Origin: Saprospiraceae bacterium
GTDB taxonomy: Bacteria; Bacteroidota; Bacteroidia; Chitinophagales; Saprospiraceae
Reading direction: 5' to 3'
DNA: 64,000 bases
NCBI GenBank assembly: GCA_021739645.1
Contig: JAIPBL010000026.1
Span: 1-64,000, forward strand
A program made the position numbers and the translations under genes. This document shows, piece by piece, positions 34,347 through 44,598 of the stretch. Each line of letters begins with the position of its first letter. Position 1 is the first letter of the stretch. Under the pieces are notes generated by a model that worked only from the letters and a program-made list of their open reading frames with translations, was not told the origin of the DNA and made no database searches.

Positions 34347-36269
34347 CTATTCCATTGCCTTTTGTGGGAAAATAAGGGATACCACTGACCCCGTTTCAGC
34401 AGAAATAATGTCCATTTTGCCGTTTAATAAAGTAGCCCGTGCGCCCAGGTTTCTCAAGCCAATTCCTTTGATGGTAGCGTCCTTCTGGAATCCTTTGCCA
34501 TCGTCGGCCACAGAGAATTTGAAATTGCCGTTTTCAATCGTAAGCCCGACAGTGACCTTGGTAGCGTCTGCATGTTTCAGCACATTGGCCAACAATTCCT
34601 TCGCCGACTGGTACACGGCATGTGCCGCAAATCCTTTCAGGTTTTCCTCTCCTGCATCGTAGGTAAAGGTCACTTCCAATCCCGAATCTCCTGCTTCCAC
34701 ATCATAAATAACATCTTCCAGTGCTTCGGCCAAAGTGGTTTCCTCAAAGTCAATAGGTGCTAGTGAGTGAGTGAAATTGCGGATATCGGTCGAAACTTTC
34801 CTGACGTCTTCTGACAAGGTAATCAGCTTGAGGGCCGGCACGGGATAGTTGCCCTTTTCGACAAATTTGGAGAGGCGCATCCGAATAGAAGCTAGCCTCA
34901 GGCTCACACCATCGTGCAGCTCCATGGAGAGGCGATGGCGCTCCTCTTGCTGGCCAGCGACGAGGGCATTGGCGGCCTCCACTTTCAGCTCACTGAGCGA
35001 CCTGGCCAGGGTGTGGTTTTCGAGAAAAGTGCGGCGCATCTCCTTGCCAAGAAGGAACATGAGCACCATCATGTCCACCAAAAAACCGAACAGGATGCCG
35101 TACTGAGTAATGAAATTGCTGTCGGTCAGGCCGAGCATTTCCAACAAGTAAACCATGGTAGCCAGCAAGGCGAACAAGAATCCGCCGAGGAAGAGCAGGT
35201 GGTCGCTGTTGCCCGTTTTCCGGTAGGCCAAAAATGCCGCCACGACAATGCCGAGGACGAAGGCCAATTCGACCAAGTGGCCGAGGTTGGCCATCACGTG
35301 GTTGACGCTGTGGGCAAATTGCCGGTAAAAAATCAGGTATGGAAAAAACGCTGCGATGAGCCATTGCAAGACCTGCAGTACCCGGTCGGTCTTAGGCAAA
35401 ATTTTGCGGGTGTCGAGAAAAGTACGGGCGAAAGCCATGATGGCAAGACAGATGATGATGGTGAAAAGATAGCCGCAAGTGCTGTTGAAACCAGGCCAGC
35501 CCGGCCACAGGTAACGGAAGCCAAAGCCCATCCAGCTCACCAGCAGCAAAGTGGCGAATAAACAGTAGATGGCAAAATAGGTGAGCAAATGCCGCCGGGC
35601 CATCAGTGCCAGCACCATGGCGAACAGCGAGATGCTGGCCAGTATGCCGGCGTACACCGCCAGCAGGAAGGTCTCGGTCCGGTCGGTCTCGTTGAAATAC
35701 TCCCGGTCCAAGAGGTACATGCGCATCAGCATGTTTTCGGAATATTTATCTGCAAAAAGGAAGATTGTCGCCCGCCCACCCGCCGCCAGCTCAATGGGAT
35801 AGAGAAAGTTGCGGTGCAAATTGTCCCGTTGCCGGAAGGGAAAATCATCTCCCATGAGGCTGGACTGGGTCACTATCCCGACTTCGTCCACCATGAAAAA
35901 CTGGAGCTGGTTGATGCGGGGGTTGTGCAGTTCGAGCAGCAGGTCACGGGCTTCGGGGCTGTCGTTGCGCAGGTGGAATTTCACCCAGTACACCTCCTGG
36001 CTCGGCGGGAAGGAGATGCCCGTTTCGGCCAGTGGCAGGAAGGCACTGTCGGACAGTTGGCGGATTTTCTCGAAATCCAGCTCGTGTATTTTTTCCAGGA
36101 AAACGTGGCCGAAGTCCTGTCCCTCCGCCCTTTCGAAGCCCGGCCCGATGGCCAAGGTGTCGATGGCCCACAGCCCAACGGGCAGGTGCAGGGCAGCCAG
36201 CAGCAGGGCAGCGAGCGCTGTTTTTTTGACAAAAACTAAAATGGTGGCGGATGGCCAGGTGAAGGTCAT
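34347..36269 (-). CDS. 7TMR-DISM sensor histidine kinase
   Basis: The 640-residue protein has a signal-anchor, an extracellular 7TMR-DISMED2 beta domain (about 30-160; SFPPSQEVYWVKFHLRNDS), seven transmembrane helices (about 185-385), a HisKA_3 dimer region with the phospho-acceptor His in EERHRLSMELHDGVS, and an HATPase domain (VADDGKGF, GIGLRNLGARA). ATG at 36269 is selected; the 36392 start would overlap the divergent gene. It probably phosphorylates the NarL-type regulator encoded next to it. Confidence 0.92.
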   Translation of the reverse strand: MTFTWPSATILVFVKKTALAALLLAALHLPVGLWAIDTLAIGPGFERAEGQDFGHVFLEKIHELDFEKIRQLSDSAFLPLAETGISFPPSQEVYWVKFHLRNDSPEARDLLLELHNPRINQLQFFMVDEVGIVTQSSLMGDDFPFRQRDNLHRNFLYPIELAAGGRATIFLFADKYSENMLMRMYLLDREYFNETDRTETFLLAVYAGILASISLFAMVLALMARRHLLTYFAIYCLFATLLLVSWMGFGFRYLWPGWPGFNSTCGYLFTIIICLAIMAFARTFLDTRKILPKTDRVLQVLQWLIAAFFPYLIFYRQFAHSVNHVMANLGHLVELAFVLGIVVAAFLAYRKTGNSDHLLFLGGFLFALLATMVYLLEMLGLTDSNFITQYGILFGFLVDMMVLMFLLGKEMRRTFLENHTLARSLSELKVEAANALVAGQQEERHRLSMELHDGVSLRLASIRMRLSKFVEKGNYPVPALKLITLSEDVRKVSTDIRNFTHSLAPIDFEETTLAEALEDVIYDVEAGDSGLEVTFTYDAGEENLKGFAAHAVYQSAKELLANVLKHADATKVTVGLTIENGNFKFSVADDGKGFQKDATIKGIGLRNLGARATLLNGKMDIISAETGSVVSLIFPQKAME

Positions 36270-36461
36270 TGAAAAACTTTGGCCAAAAATAAGCCTAAAT
36301 CCGGTGCCTGGAAAATACCCTGTGCAGGGGATTGGGTAGGGAGCGGGGTAGCAGTTGTTTTGCGAGATTAAATTTTCATGAATAACAAACATGCATTCCT
36401 TGACAGATGCTATCTGCTTGATTCTGAACCATTCAAATTTTTAATTAATATTAATACGAAA

Positions 36462-37445
36462 ATGAAAAAATCAATATTTGGAGTAATGATAGCTGCTTTT
36501 TTTTGGCAATGTACCGTTACGGCGCCTACTCAAGAGGTCAACTACAACCAAGTGAGTGTGCCCGAAGAAGGGGGTATCAAATTTGTACAGTACACCAACA
36601 ATGACGAAGGTGCAGTCGGCCCGACGATTGGCCTGACAAACGCCGGGATATTAGGCTGGTATGCCCCGGCCCTGATTGATGTTTCGTACGATGGTAAATC
36701 CTTCGCTTTTTTGGCCTCCAAAAATGGCAACATCAACCTGTTCATCAAAAACACGGCTGGGGGCAAAACCACTGTTCAACGAACGTTCCGGGACAATATC
36801 CTAGACATGGCGTTTTCGCCCGACGGGCAATACATCGCTTTTACCGATGCTAGCTCCAGCAGCCACAATATTTTCACCATCAATGCCACACAAGGAGCCG
36901 CCATCCAGCAGATTACCTCTTCGGGCAACTCGGTGGGAGCCGTTTATGCACCGCAAAACGACAAAATATTTTTCACGAAAAGCGAAAATGACCGGCATTA
37001 CATCTGGAGCTTCGACCTGAGTTCTTCACTGATGACCCAATACGGCGAAGGGTTCACGCCAAGCTTGTCCCCGGATGGGAACAATCTGATAGTGACCCGG
37101 AACAACAAGACGACCAGCAAGGGCGAGATATGGATGATTGACGTGGTCAAGGGGCAGGAGACCCTCCTATTGAGCCATCCGGAAAAGGGCTTTTCTAGCC
37201 CGAAAATCAACCATGATGGCACCAAGATAGTCTGCGTCGGAGTGACCCCTGCCTCTAGCAACCGCAAGCGCAACCTAGACATTTACTCCTTCAACCTAGA
37301 CGGTACTGGCCTCACCCAACACACTTTCCACGAGGGGCATGATGTCTCACCTGTCTGGGCCCCCGACGAGAATGCCATCTTCTTCCTTTCCCGGAGGGGA
37401 AATGCCGAGGGGGCCTGGAATGTGTGGAAAATGTCCTTCGAGTAA
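36462..37445 (+). CDS. TolB-like beta-propeller lipoprotein
   Basis: The 327-residue protein has a lipoprotein signal (MKKSIFGVMIAAFFWQC) and repeated PD40 blades such as DMAFSPDGQYIAFTDA, PSLSPDGNNLIVTRN and SPVWAPDENAIFFLSRR, as in TolB. It would be a periplasmic or surface binding protein. ATG at 36462 is used, since the frame open to 36378 adds residues before the signal. First of a run of four secreted-protein genes. Confidence 0.85.
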   Translation: MKKSIFGVMIAAFFWQCTVTAPTQEVNYNQVSVPEEGGIKFVQYTNNDEGAVGPTIGLTNAGILGWYAPALIDVSYDGKSFAFLASKNGNINLFIKNTAGGKTTVQRTFRDNILDMAFSPDGQYIAFTDASSSSHNIFTINATQGAAIQQITSSGNSVGAVYAPQNDKIFFTKSENDRHYIWSFDLSSSLMTQYGEGFTPSLSPDGNNLIVTRNNKTTSKGEIWMIDVVKGQETLLLSHPEKGFSSPKINHDGTKIVCVGVTPASSNRKRNLDIYSFNLDGTGLTQHTFHEGHDVSPVWAPDENAIFFLSRRGNAEGAWNVWKMSFE

Positions 37446-37551
37446 TCAACTGACCATTCAATTTTTCCCATGCTACCCATTCCGCTGGGGCCTGCCAAAT
37501 AAACAGTTGGCGTCTCTATGGATTGGGTATAAATTTCTAAAATCTTCGATT

Positions 37552-38307
37552 ATGAAATCATTTTACACAATAGCTGCATTGCTGCTCTTTTTGACTGTCA
37601 ATCTGAACGCCCAGTTCACCAGTGGCGGAAGCCTGGATAAACCCAAAGAGGAGGTTGCCAAAGTCAAGACTCCCAAAGATATATACAAAAGGCACAATTT
37701 CTTGCTGAACTTCAGGATGGTGAAACCCACTGGCAATTTTGGGAAAGCACCCGAAAGCGGCAACAGTACTTGGAGTGGTACCCACGACGGAACGGAAGGC
37801 TTTGGAGGCAAACTGGGTTTTGGGTTTCAAATTGCCGCTTACGGATATTTCAACAAAACAGACCTGAAAACCTCGCCACGGATTGGCTTCCAATTCCAAT
37901 TGGGCGGTGCGGGCATCCCGGTCGATTGGAGCAGCATCGGCTTTGACAGTGAAAGTGTTAGTCCGATTTTTCTTTTCGAATCTGGCATCGGCCCCAACGT
38001 CACGTTCAACCTCAACAATGCCGCATTGGCCGATGTGGGCTTCCTCCTGATGCCGACCGTTGGCGGTTCTCCAGCTATCACCGACTCCAATGCGTATGAG
38101 GACATTGATAGTGAGACTTTTTTTACGGTCCAGTATGGCCTCCACCTAGGCGTCAGGGGGGCGGGCCTGACTTTTGGGCTGGAACTGATGGGCGGCAAAG
38201 CCAAATACGATTTCTATGTGTCTAAGCACGACAAGCCCGAGAGTTTCAATGTAGCTGCCAAGCTGCCTATCAACTCCTTTCGCTTGAAAGTGGGAATTGC
38301 ACTGTGA
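37552..38307 (+). CDS. exported protein, possible outer-membrane barrel
   Basis: The 251-residue protein has a signal peptide (MKSFYTIAALLLFLTVNLNAQ) and alternating hydrophobic/aromatic strands with a terminal segment ending in FRLKVGIAL, consistent with a beta-barrel. No family is recognised. It lies 106 bp downstream of the TolB-like gene in the same direction. Confidence 0.7.
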   Translation: MKSFYTIAALLLFLTVNLNAQFTSGGSLDKPKEEVAKVKTPKDIYKRHNFLLNFRMVKPTGNFGKAPESGNSTWSGTHDGTEGFGGKLGFGFQIAAYGYFNKTDLKTSPRIGFQFQLGGAGIPVDWSSIGFDSESVSPIFLFESGIGPNVTFNLNNAALADVGFLLMPTVGGSPAITDSNAYEDIDSETFFTVQYGLHLGVRGAGLTFGLELMGGKAKYDFYVSKHDKPESFNVAAKLPINSFRLKVGIAL

Positions 38308-38345
38308 CCATTTTTTGTCCCATCCTTTATCTTCATTTTTGAAAA

Positions 38346-39830
38346 ATGCAAATAAGTATGCTATCAATAAATCAGATACAGTTGAACAGATACCTTTTCA
38401 TGGTCTTGTCATTTGCCCTGCTTTGTGGCTGCGGTAAAGACGACCCAACGCCCGGCAACCAGCTAGCCCCAGTCGCATGCTTCACCCTGGACAAAGCCGA
38501 ATGCGCTATCGAAGATTGCACCGTCAATTTCGATGCCTCGTGTGCTGAAAATGCCGCCAATTACGAATGGGACTTTGGTGATGGTTCCCCGGTCGTGAAA
38601 GGCCATGACCTGCAACAGGTTTCGCACACCTACACTAGCGGCGGGGTGAAAACCGTCAAACTGACCGTGACCAGCGAACTGACCATTTCCGGTGACCAAG
38701 AAATGGACGAAACGACAATGGCCGTTTTGGTAAAAGAAATCATACCTCCTTTCATTACCACTTTTGGAGGAACATTTTCAGACATTGGGCGCAGTGTCCA
38801 GCAGACCTCAGATGGGGGCTACATCATCACTGGTACAGGTAGAAACAGTAATGAAAATGGTATCTATTTAGTCAAAACTGACCGATATGGAGACTTGCTA
38901 TGGGACAAAATTTTTGGCACTTCTGGCAATACAGGCCAAAGTGTCCAGCAGACCCAAGACGGAGGGTACATCATTGTCGGAGATGTTTTTGTCAACGGCA
39001 CGGTCGAAAGAGAAATCCACCTGATCAAAGCAGACCAATCCGGAAGCTTGGTCTGGGAAAAATACTTCAGTGGTGCCGGTGAACAAAATGGCCTCAGCGT
39101 CCAACAGACCTCGGATGGCGGCTACATCATTGCAGGTGACACAAGAGGTGGGGGCTTGGGGCCTTTTGCCTACCTCATCAAAACTGACCCCCAAGGAAAC
39201 CAGGTTTGGAACAAGAAATTTGATGGGAATGGAAATGGTAACGCTATGGGATACTGCGTCCAGCAAACCCAAGATGGCGGTTACATCATCGCCGGCACCA
39301 CGAGCAGCAACCAAGCCGATGTTTACTTGGTAAAGACCGACCCCAATGGGAACTTGGTTTGGGAAAAAACCTTCGGCGGCTCATTGGATGACCAAGGTTT
39401 CAGTGTACAACAGACTTCAGATGGTGGGTATATCATCACAGGATTAACTGATAGCGAAGGCGCTGGCAGCTTTGATGTGTATTTGATAAAAACCGACCAA
39501 AATGGTGACCAAGAATGGGCCAAGACATTTGGAGATATAGGAGATGATAGAGGCTTTAGTGTGCAGCAAACCCAAGATGGAGGATACATTATTGCAGGTT
39601 GGACCCAGATAGGAGGTGTCGGAAACAGTGATGTCTATTTGATAAAAACCGACCAGAATGGCACTCAACTATGGTTTAGAACTTTCGGGGGTGTTGCAGA
39701 TGAATCAGGCTTCAGTGTACAGCAGACCCAAGATGGAGGATACATTATTGCAGGTTTGACCACTAGCCAGGGAGCAGGGGGTTCGGATGTCTATTTAATC
39801 AAAACGGACGAAAACGGGTTCGCTGAATGA
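38346..39830 (+). CDS. PKD-domain lipoprotein with seven near-identical repeats
   Basis: The 494-residue protein has a lipoprotein signal (FALLCGC), a PKD-type domain (CTVNFDASCAENAANYEWDFGDGSP, split by strands, about 55-130) and then seven repeats of about 48 residues with the core SVQQT(S/Q)DGGYII(A/T)G and YL(I/V)KTD..G...W.K.FGG. Seven such units could close into one beta-propeller. The DNA of repeats 4-7 is nearly identical in places. The protein ends within the last repeat, at DENGFAE, consistent with a blade completed by the first strand. Function unknown. Confidence 0.8.
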   Translation: MQISMLSINQIQLNRYLFMVLSFALLCGCGKDDPTPGNQLAPVACFTLDKAECAIEDCTVNFDASCAENAANYEWDFGDGSPVVKGHDLQQVSHTYTSGGVKTVKLTVTSELTISGDQEMDETTMAVLVKEIIPPFITTFGGTFSDIGRSVQQTSDGGYIITGTGRNSNENGIYLVKTDRYGDLLWDKIFGTSGNTGQSVQQTQDGGYIIVGDVFVNGTVEREIHLIKADQSGSLVWEKYFSGAGEQNGLSVQQTSDGGYIIAGDTRGGGLGPFAYLIKTDPQGNQVWNKKFDGNGNGNAMGYCVQQTQDGGYIIAGTTSSNQADVYLVKTDPNGNLVWEKTFGGSLDDQGFSVQQTSDGGYIITGLTDSEGAGSFDVYLIKTDQNGDQEWAKTFGDIGDDRGFSVQQTQDGGYIIAGWTQIGGVGNSDVYLIKTDQNGTQLWFRTFGGVADESGFSVQQTQDGGYIIAGLTTSQGAGGSDVYLIKTDENGFAE

Positions 39831-39921
39831 AGCAGCGAGTGAATTGGCAAAGTGCTAATGCCTAAAAGCAAAATCGAGATTGATTCAATCAAATAATTTC
39901 TAACAAAATAATCCAAATCTA

Positions 39922-41466
39922 ATGAAAAAGAAAAACAACTACTTCCCATTGAGCGCCATGTTGCTCCTCTTGGTGTTTTTTTCTGCTTGCAAAAAAGACA
40001 GCGACGAAACCCCTCCACCGCAAAGCAACATTGCCAGCGCCATTTTCTACGAGCCACCAACCAGCAACCTGGAAAAGCCTAGTGCCTTGTGCAAGGTGGA
40101 AATGGCCGGGACAGGCGAAACGGTCACTTTCTCGGGCAAGTTCAATACCGACGGCACCATCAAAAACATCACTTCCGTCTTTCACAAAAAGGATAGTGGC
40201 TCCCCTACTTTCAGTGCGTTCTTCACCGACGATGGCAACGAGATGATGGCGTTCAACATCTCGGAGGACAATGTCAAGGACAGTATCCTGTTCCGTTTGG
40301 TGGAAATCGAGCAGGGTGATTCGTCTTTTTACCAGCTGTATTTTTACGTGTACGACTGGGACAACGACACAGGCGAACTCATCTACACCCTTGGTTTCCG
40401 TGGCTCGGAGATATTGTTCAGAGGGGGTGATTTAGAAGAGCAGACAGACAAGTTCATCGATTGGTTACAAAAGGGAAGAGGTCACTGGGTGATAGACAAA
40501 GTCCACGTCATCTCAGAGGCCATCGATGAAGCCATCAAAACGGCACCCATCGCAGCAAAGAAGACTTGGGACGACTTGGCCGGGCTGTTCAACGACGGCG
40601 GCCCGCTCGACATCTTCAGAAATGAAGATGAGTTCAATGAAAACAACACCCAACAAGCCACGCAGGAAGAGACCAACACGATGAACAACCAAATCGAGGA
40701 GGATTATGGGTTTGGCAGCAACAACAATTCGCCGCCACACTTGGGCCAGCCAGCTCAATATATCGTGCGGAAAGCTTCACCTATAAATCTTGTCGGAGAA
40801 CCTAATGCTCCCGTTGATACCGAGCTGGAAGTGTTGGTGACCGATGCCGCTGGCAACCCCCTGCCAGGAAAAAGGATTGCATTCATCCGGCCGTACGGAT
40901 ATGAAAATGCAAAATTCGGGTCCTTCGAACCTCAAGTTCCCATGACTGACAGTGACGGCATTGCTCGTACCACTTGGACCTTGGGCGACTTGGAAGGCCT
41001 CCAGATGGCCTCTTATATTTGTTTAGATTTTGAACCTATGCTGGTCAGGTATGAAGGCCAGAGGATTTTCAATGCCGAAGCGATTATTGGCAACCCGCTC
41101 GTGGGCAGCTGGATCCAAATTGAGCATTCCCAAACCAACTGCCTTGACCCGGACGAAAACGAGACCATTGCAAACAGCTCTGGGTATCTCTGCGGTTGGG
41201 GAGGAGACCCTGCCGAATGTTCAGAAGAAATCTTTGTCTTTTCAACTACCACTGGAGAGCAACGAAGCACTTCTTATTACAATGGTGTTGCCGAACCAGT
41301 GGATATCGAAACTTTTTCATATTCCGTTACTGGCTCTACAATCAATTTCTTCGGATTTGATGAACCGGGAGGAATAGAATACCAGTTTTCAATCAGCAAC
41401 AACATCTTGACCCTATTCGATTCTGCTGGTGATTGCCAGGTCACTTCCAAATTAGCACGACAGTGA
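39922..41466 (+). CDS. lipoprotein with Ig-like (Big) domain
   Basis: The 514-residue protein has a lipoprotein signal (LLLLVFFSAC), an unrecognised N-terminal half, a bacterial Ig-like domain (about 290-355; LEVLVTDAAGNPLPGKRIAF, TDSDGIARTTWTLG) and a C-terminal segment resembling lipocalin-like Bacteroidota domains (NPLVGSWIQIEHSQ). Probably surface-exposed. It ends the secreted-protein run and is followed by a terminator. Confidence 0.7.
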   Translation: MKKKNNYFPLSAMLLLLVFFSACKKDSDETPPPQSNIASAIFYEPPTSNLEKPSALCKVEMAGTGETVTFSGKFNTDGTIKNITSVFHKKDSGSPTFSAFFTDDGNEMMAFNISEDNVKDSILFRLVEIEQGDSSFYQLYFYVYDWDNDTGELIYTLGFRGSEILFRGGDLEEQTDKFIDWLQKGRGHWVIDKVHVISEAIDEAIKTAPIAAKKTWDDLAGLFNDGGPLDIFRNEDEFNENNTQQATQEETNTMNNQIEEDYGFGSNNNSPPHLGQPAQYIVRKASPINLVGEPNAPVDTELEVLVTDAAGNPLPGKRIAFIRPYGYENAKFGSFEPQVPMTDSDGIARTTWTLGDLEGLQMASYICLDFEPMLVRYEGQRIFNAEAIIGNPLVGSWIQIEHSQTNCLDPDENETIANSSGYLCGWGGDPAECSEEIFVFSTTTGEQRSTSYYNGVAEPVDIETFSYSVTGSTINFFGFDEPGGIEYQFSISNNILTLFDSAGDCQVTSKLARQ

Positions 41467-41522
41467 AATAACTACTTGACAAAAGAGGTAGAAACGCACT
41501 CTACTTTGGGAACGCTCCCATT

Positions 41523-41557
41523 AAAAAAGGCGACGGAGAACCTCCGTTGCCTTTTTT
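41523..41557 (+). terminator. rho-independent terminator
   Basis: AAAAAAGGCGACGGAG and CTCCGTTGCCTTTTTT form a stem with a 3-base loop and a T-run. It ends the lipoprotein cluster 56 bp after the 41466 stop. Confidence 0.9.
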
Positions 41558-41756
41558 ACTTTTAAACTTGTATCGTTATTTCAGGACAAAACGACCAAGT
41601 GCCGACGGGACTTGAGTCCAAGAAGAAGGTCTCGGTGCAAATGGTTAGTGGAAGTCCGTTAAAAAAGAAGGCCAAATGCAGCGCCAAATCGGGTACCAGG
41701 AAAATACCTGCTACGGCTTTTGTGGAAGCGGGCATCTTTTGTTTGGTTAAGACCCC

Positions 41757-43358
41757 TCAGTCCACCCTCCTCAAAATCTCCTCCGCAGCCTCCCGGCCGC
41801 TCCATGCTGCACCGTTCATGAAACCTGCGGAATCGCCGCCGCAATGCTCACCGGCGAACAGGATGTTGCCGAGCGGTTGCCGCTCCACGCCCACCAGGCT
41901 GGTGTACTGACCGACGGTCGGGCAGACGTAACTGCACTGCGTGAACGGGTGGCTGGGCCAGTGCATCCGGGCTACCTTACCGGTGAACTGCTCGGTGGCA
42001 CCCTTGTAAATCTGCTCCCATTTGGGCAGGTAGATGTTTTTCTGCGATTCAGGCGTACCCTCGCCGACCTTCACGCCGGACGGCCCACCGAAGAGGATGG
42101 AAAGCCCAGCGACCTCGTTGTCGCCGTTTTGGAGCTGGGCATTGTCCCAGCCATTGGGGATGCCGTTGTCGCTGTACACCAGGCCGGTGTAGCCCTGCTT
42201 CCGCCAGAAATGGGACTTCATGCCGAGCATCAGTTTGGCGTTGGTGCCAAAACCCAGTTCGTTGATGCACTTCCGCTTGAGGGCGGACATTTCGATGGGG
42301 AAATCCACCTGTCGCAGCTTGGTGAAGGGCAGGGCGAGTATGACGAAGTCCGCTTTCACGTCCTCGCTCATGCCGCCGAAGTGGAGCTTGTAGCCGCTGC
42401 CGTCCATGCGCAGCGATTCCAGCGGGCGGTTGAGCTGGATGTGGTTGGCATATTTTTTCGCCAGCGCATCGGGGATGCGCTGGTTGCCGCCCCGTATTTT
42501 GTAGCGCTCGTCGCTCTCCCCGAACAGGGCGATGCGGCCGTCGGTGGTTTCTGTGGAAATGAGCACAGTGAGGTTCAGGCTGGACTGCACCTTGGGCGAT
42601 AGGCCATACTCCGACTCATAAGCCACTTCAATGAACTTCCGAATCCAACCCTTGGCCCCAATTTTTTTGAGGTATTTGCAAAGGCTCATGTTGTCCAGCT
42701 TTTTGACAAATGGGTCCTTGTTCTGGTAGTTGATTTCGCTGTATTCCGGCAGCATTTCCATGTCGTCGGCCATTCGTGGGGCGAAGGTTCTGAACTCGTT
42801 CACCACCTCCTCCAGCGTGCGGTGTTTTCCTTCAAAAAAGAAGGCCTCGGCTTCCAGTTCGGCTTCGCTGGCTTGTGCGTAATCAATGTCTTCCAGCCCA
42901 AATTCCTTTATCAAAGCCCACATGTCCTCGTGGTTCGTGTCAATGAACTCACCGCCGAACTCCGTCCAGGTGCCGTCGCCCATGGCATTTTTTACGGTGA
43001 AAATCCGGCCACTGGTACGGCCGCTGGCCTCGTAAATCGTGGCGTCGAGGTTGTGCTTTTTCAGGTGGTGGAGGGCGTTCAATCCTGCCAGTCCGCCGCC
43101 CACGATGACGATGCGGGGCGCCACACCGCCAATGAACGGGGCTATCATGGACTTAACCGGATTGAGGGTAAAACTGGGTGCAAGGGCGCCCACGGCGAGC
43201 GCCTTCCCGGTGTTTTCCAGGAACTTGCGCCGGGAAATGGCCGCTTCTTTGGCCTGACCGATGACCTCGGCAGTGTCAGTTTGGAGTTTTTCAGCCCGGA
43301 GGGCGAGGTTGAAGGCACGGCGAACGGTGGCGAAAAAGTGGGTTCTGATTGTTTTCAT
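41757..43358 (-). CDS. flavin monoamine oxidase family protein, Tat-exported
   Basis: The 533-residue protein has a twin-arginine signal (SRRKFLENTGKALAVGALAP near residue 42), a dinucleotide-binding motif RIVIVGGGLAGLNALHHL and the amine oxidase C-terminal FAD motif LFAGEHCGGDSAGFMNGA. It would oxidise an amine to an aldehyde or imine in the periplasm. The 40-residue stretch before the twin arginines is longer than usual. A single gene, divergent from the DUF1080 gene. Confidence 0.88.
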   Translation of the reverse strand: MKTIRTHFFATVRRAFNLALRAEKLQTDTAEVIGQAKEAAISRRKFLENTGKALAVGALAPSFTLNPVKSMIAPFIGGVAPRIVIVGGGLAGLNALHHLKKHNLDATIYEASGRTSGRIFTVKNAMGDGTWTEFGGEFIDTNHEDMWALIKEFGLEDIDYAQASEAELEAEAFFFEGKHRTLEEVVNEFRTFAPRMADDMEMLPEYSEINYQNKDPFVKKLDNMSLCKYLKKIGAKGWIRKFIEVAYESEYGLSPKVQSSLNLTVLISTETTDGRIALFGESDERYKIRGGNQRIPDALAKKYANHIQLNRPLESLRMDGSGYKLHFGGMSEDVKADFVILALPFTKLRQVDFPIEMSALKRKCINELGFGTNAKLMLGMKSHFWRKQGYTGLVYSDNGIPNGWDNAQLQNGDNEVAGLSILFGGPSGVKVGEGTPESQKNIYLPKWEQIYKGATEQFTGKVARMHWPSHPFTQCSYVCPTVGQYTSLVGVERQPLGNILFAGEHCGGDSAGFMNGAAWSGREAAEEILRRVD

Positions 43359-43487
43359 AAAAGGTAAGTTTTGTTGGTCAAATATACCGGATATGACACA
43401 TAAAAAAAGCCTGCGTCTTGGTTGGGGGGAAAATAATTGAGGCCCATTTTTTCATTTTCCTAAATTCGTCCTTTAAAATCACTGACA

Positions 43488-44294
43488 ATGAATATTGCTA
43501 CCGCTGTTTTCTCCTGTTTTTTACTGTCTGCCGCTACCTGGAAAGGGTGTGGCGACACCACAACCACTGCCCCGAAAGCACAATGGATTCAACTTTTCAA
43601 CGGCAAAAACCTCGATGGGTGGGACATCAAAATTGCCGGTTTTGACCTCAACGACAACTACCAGAACACTTTCAGCGTGAAAGATGGCGCCATCACCGTG
43701 AACTACGACGGCTACCGAAACTTCGATGCGCATTACGGCCACCTGTTTTACAAAAAACCGTTCTCGCACTACCGCCTGCGGATTGAGTACCGCTTCATCG
43801 GCGAGCAGGCACCCGGTGGCGAGGGTTGGGCGCTGCGCAACAGCGGGGCCATGCTCCACGGCCAGACCGCAGCCAGCATGGCAAAGGACCAAGACTTCCC
43901 GATTTCCATCGAGGCGCAGCTCCTCGGCGGCGACGGGGTGGAAGAAAGGCACACTTCCAATCTCTGTACCCCCGGAACGCATGTGGTGATGAACGGCAAG
44001 TTGGAAACGGGGCATTGCTTTGATTCCAGCTCAAAGACATACCACGGCGACCAATGGGTGACGGCGGAGTTCCTGGTGCTTGGCGATTCGTTGATTCAGC
44101 ACATGCTTGAAGGGGTGGTGGTGATGGAATACAGTAAGCCGCAGATTGGCGGCGGCGTGGTGAACAACTACGACCCGGCAGTGAAAATTGACGGGACGCC
44201 ATTGCGGAGCGGCACCATTTCCTTGCAAAGCGAAAGCCACCCCGTGCAGTTCCGCAAGGTGGAATTATTGGATTTGTCGGCTTCGCAAAAATGA
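43488..44294 (+). CDS. DUF1080 (3-keto-disaccharide hydrolase family) protein
   Basis: The 268-residue exported protein carries WIQLFNGKNLDGWDIKI near residue 32, the DUF1080 signature, and a concanavalin-like beta-sandwich (RLRIEYRFIGEQ, SGTISLQSESHPVQFRKVEL). Members bind or cleave 3-keto-disaccharides in the periplasm. The paralogue at 59377 is shorter. Signal: MNIATAVFSCFLLSAATWKGCG. Confidence 0.88.
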   Translation: MNIATAVFSCFLLSAATWKGCGDTTTTAPKAQWIQLFNGKNLDGWDIKIAGFDLNDNYQNTFSVKDGAITVNYDGYRNFDAHYGHLFYKKPFSHYRLRIEYRFIGEQAPGGEGWALRNSGAMLHGQTAASMAKDQDFPISIEAQLLGGDGVEERHTSNLCTPGTHVVMNGKLETGHCFDSSSKTYHGDQWVTAEFLVLGDSLIQHMLEGVVVMEYSKPQIGGGVVNNYDPAVKIDGTPLRSGTISLQSESHPVQFRKVELLDLSASQK

Positions 44295-44598
44295 TTTTGC
44301 TGCATTTGGGATATGCAGTGCTATATTTGACCCCGCACAACTAAATGACGGCCTGCATGTTTGCAGTTCAACAGGGTTCATGTGAACCAGGCCTGGCGCT
44401 GACAATTCAATTAGCAAAAAGGTTTTTCCTCTTCCTTCCTTCCAAGGTCGTTAGACTTAAAATTTCCAGTTAATCTTTGTTGTTTTCGTTACGAACTGTG
44501 GCGGATACGTTTTTTGAGAGCTTTTGACCTACAGGGCAAAAAGGTTCTTGTGAAATGGCGGGTATGCCGCAGGGCCTAATATCTTTCAATAATTGAAA

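Noticed and set aside
41599..41910. 103-residue plus-strand frame near the amine oxidase stop
   Set aside because: Half of it is antisense to the oxidase and no family is seen. The first 150 bp might be debris, but I cannot support it.
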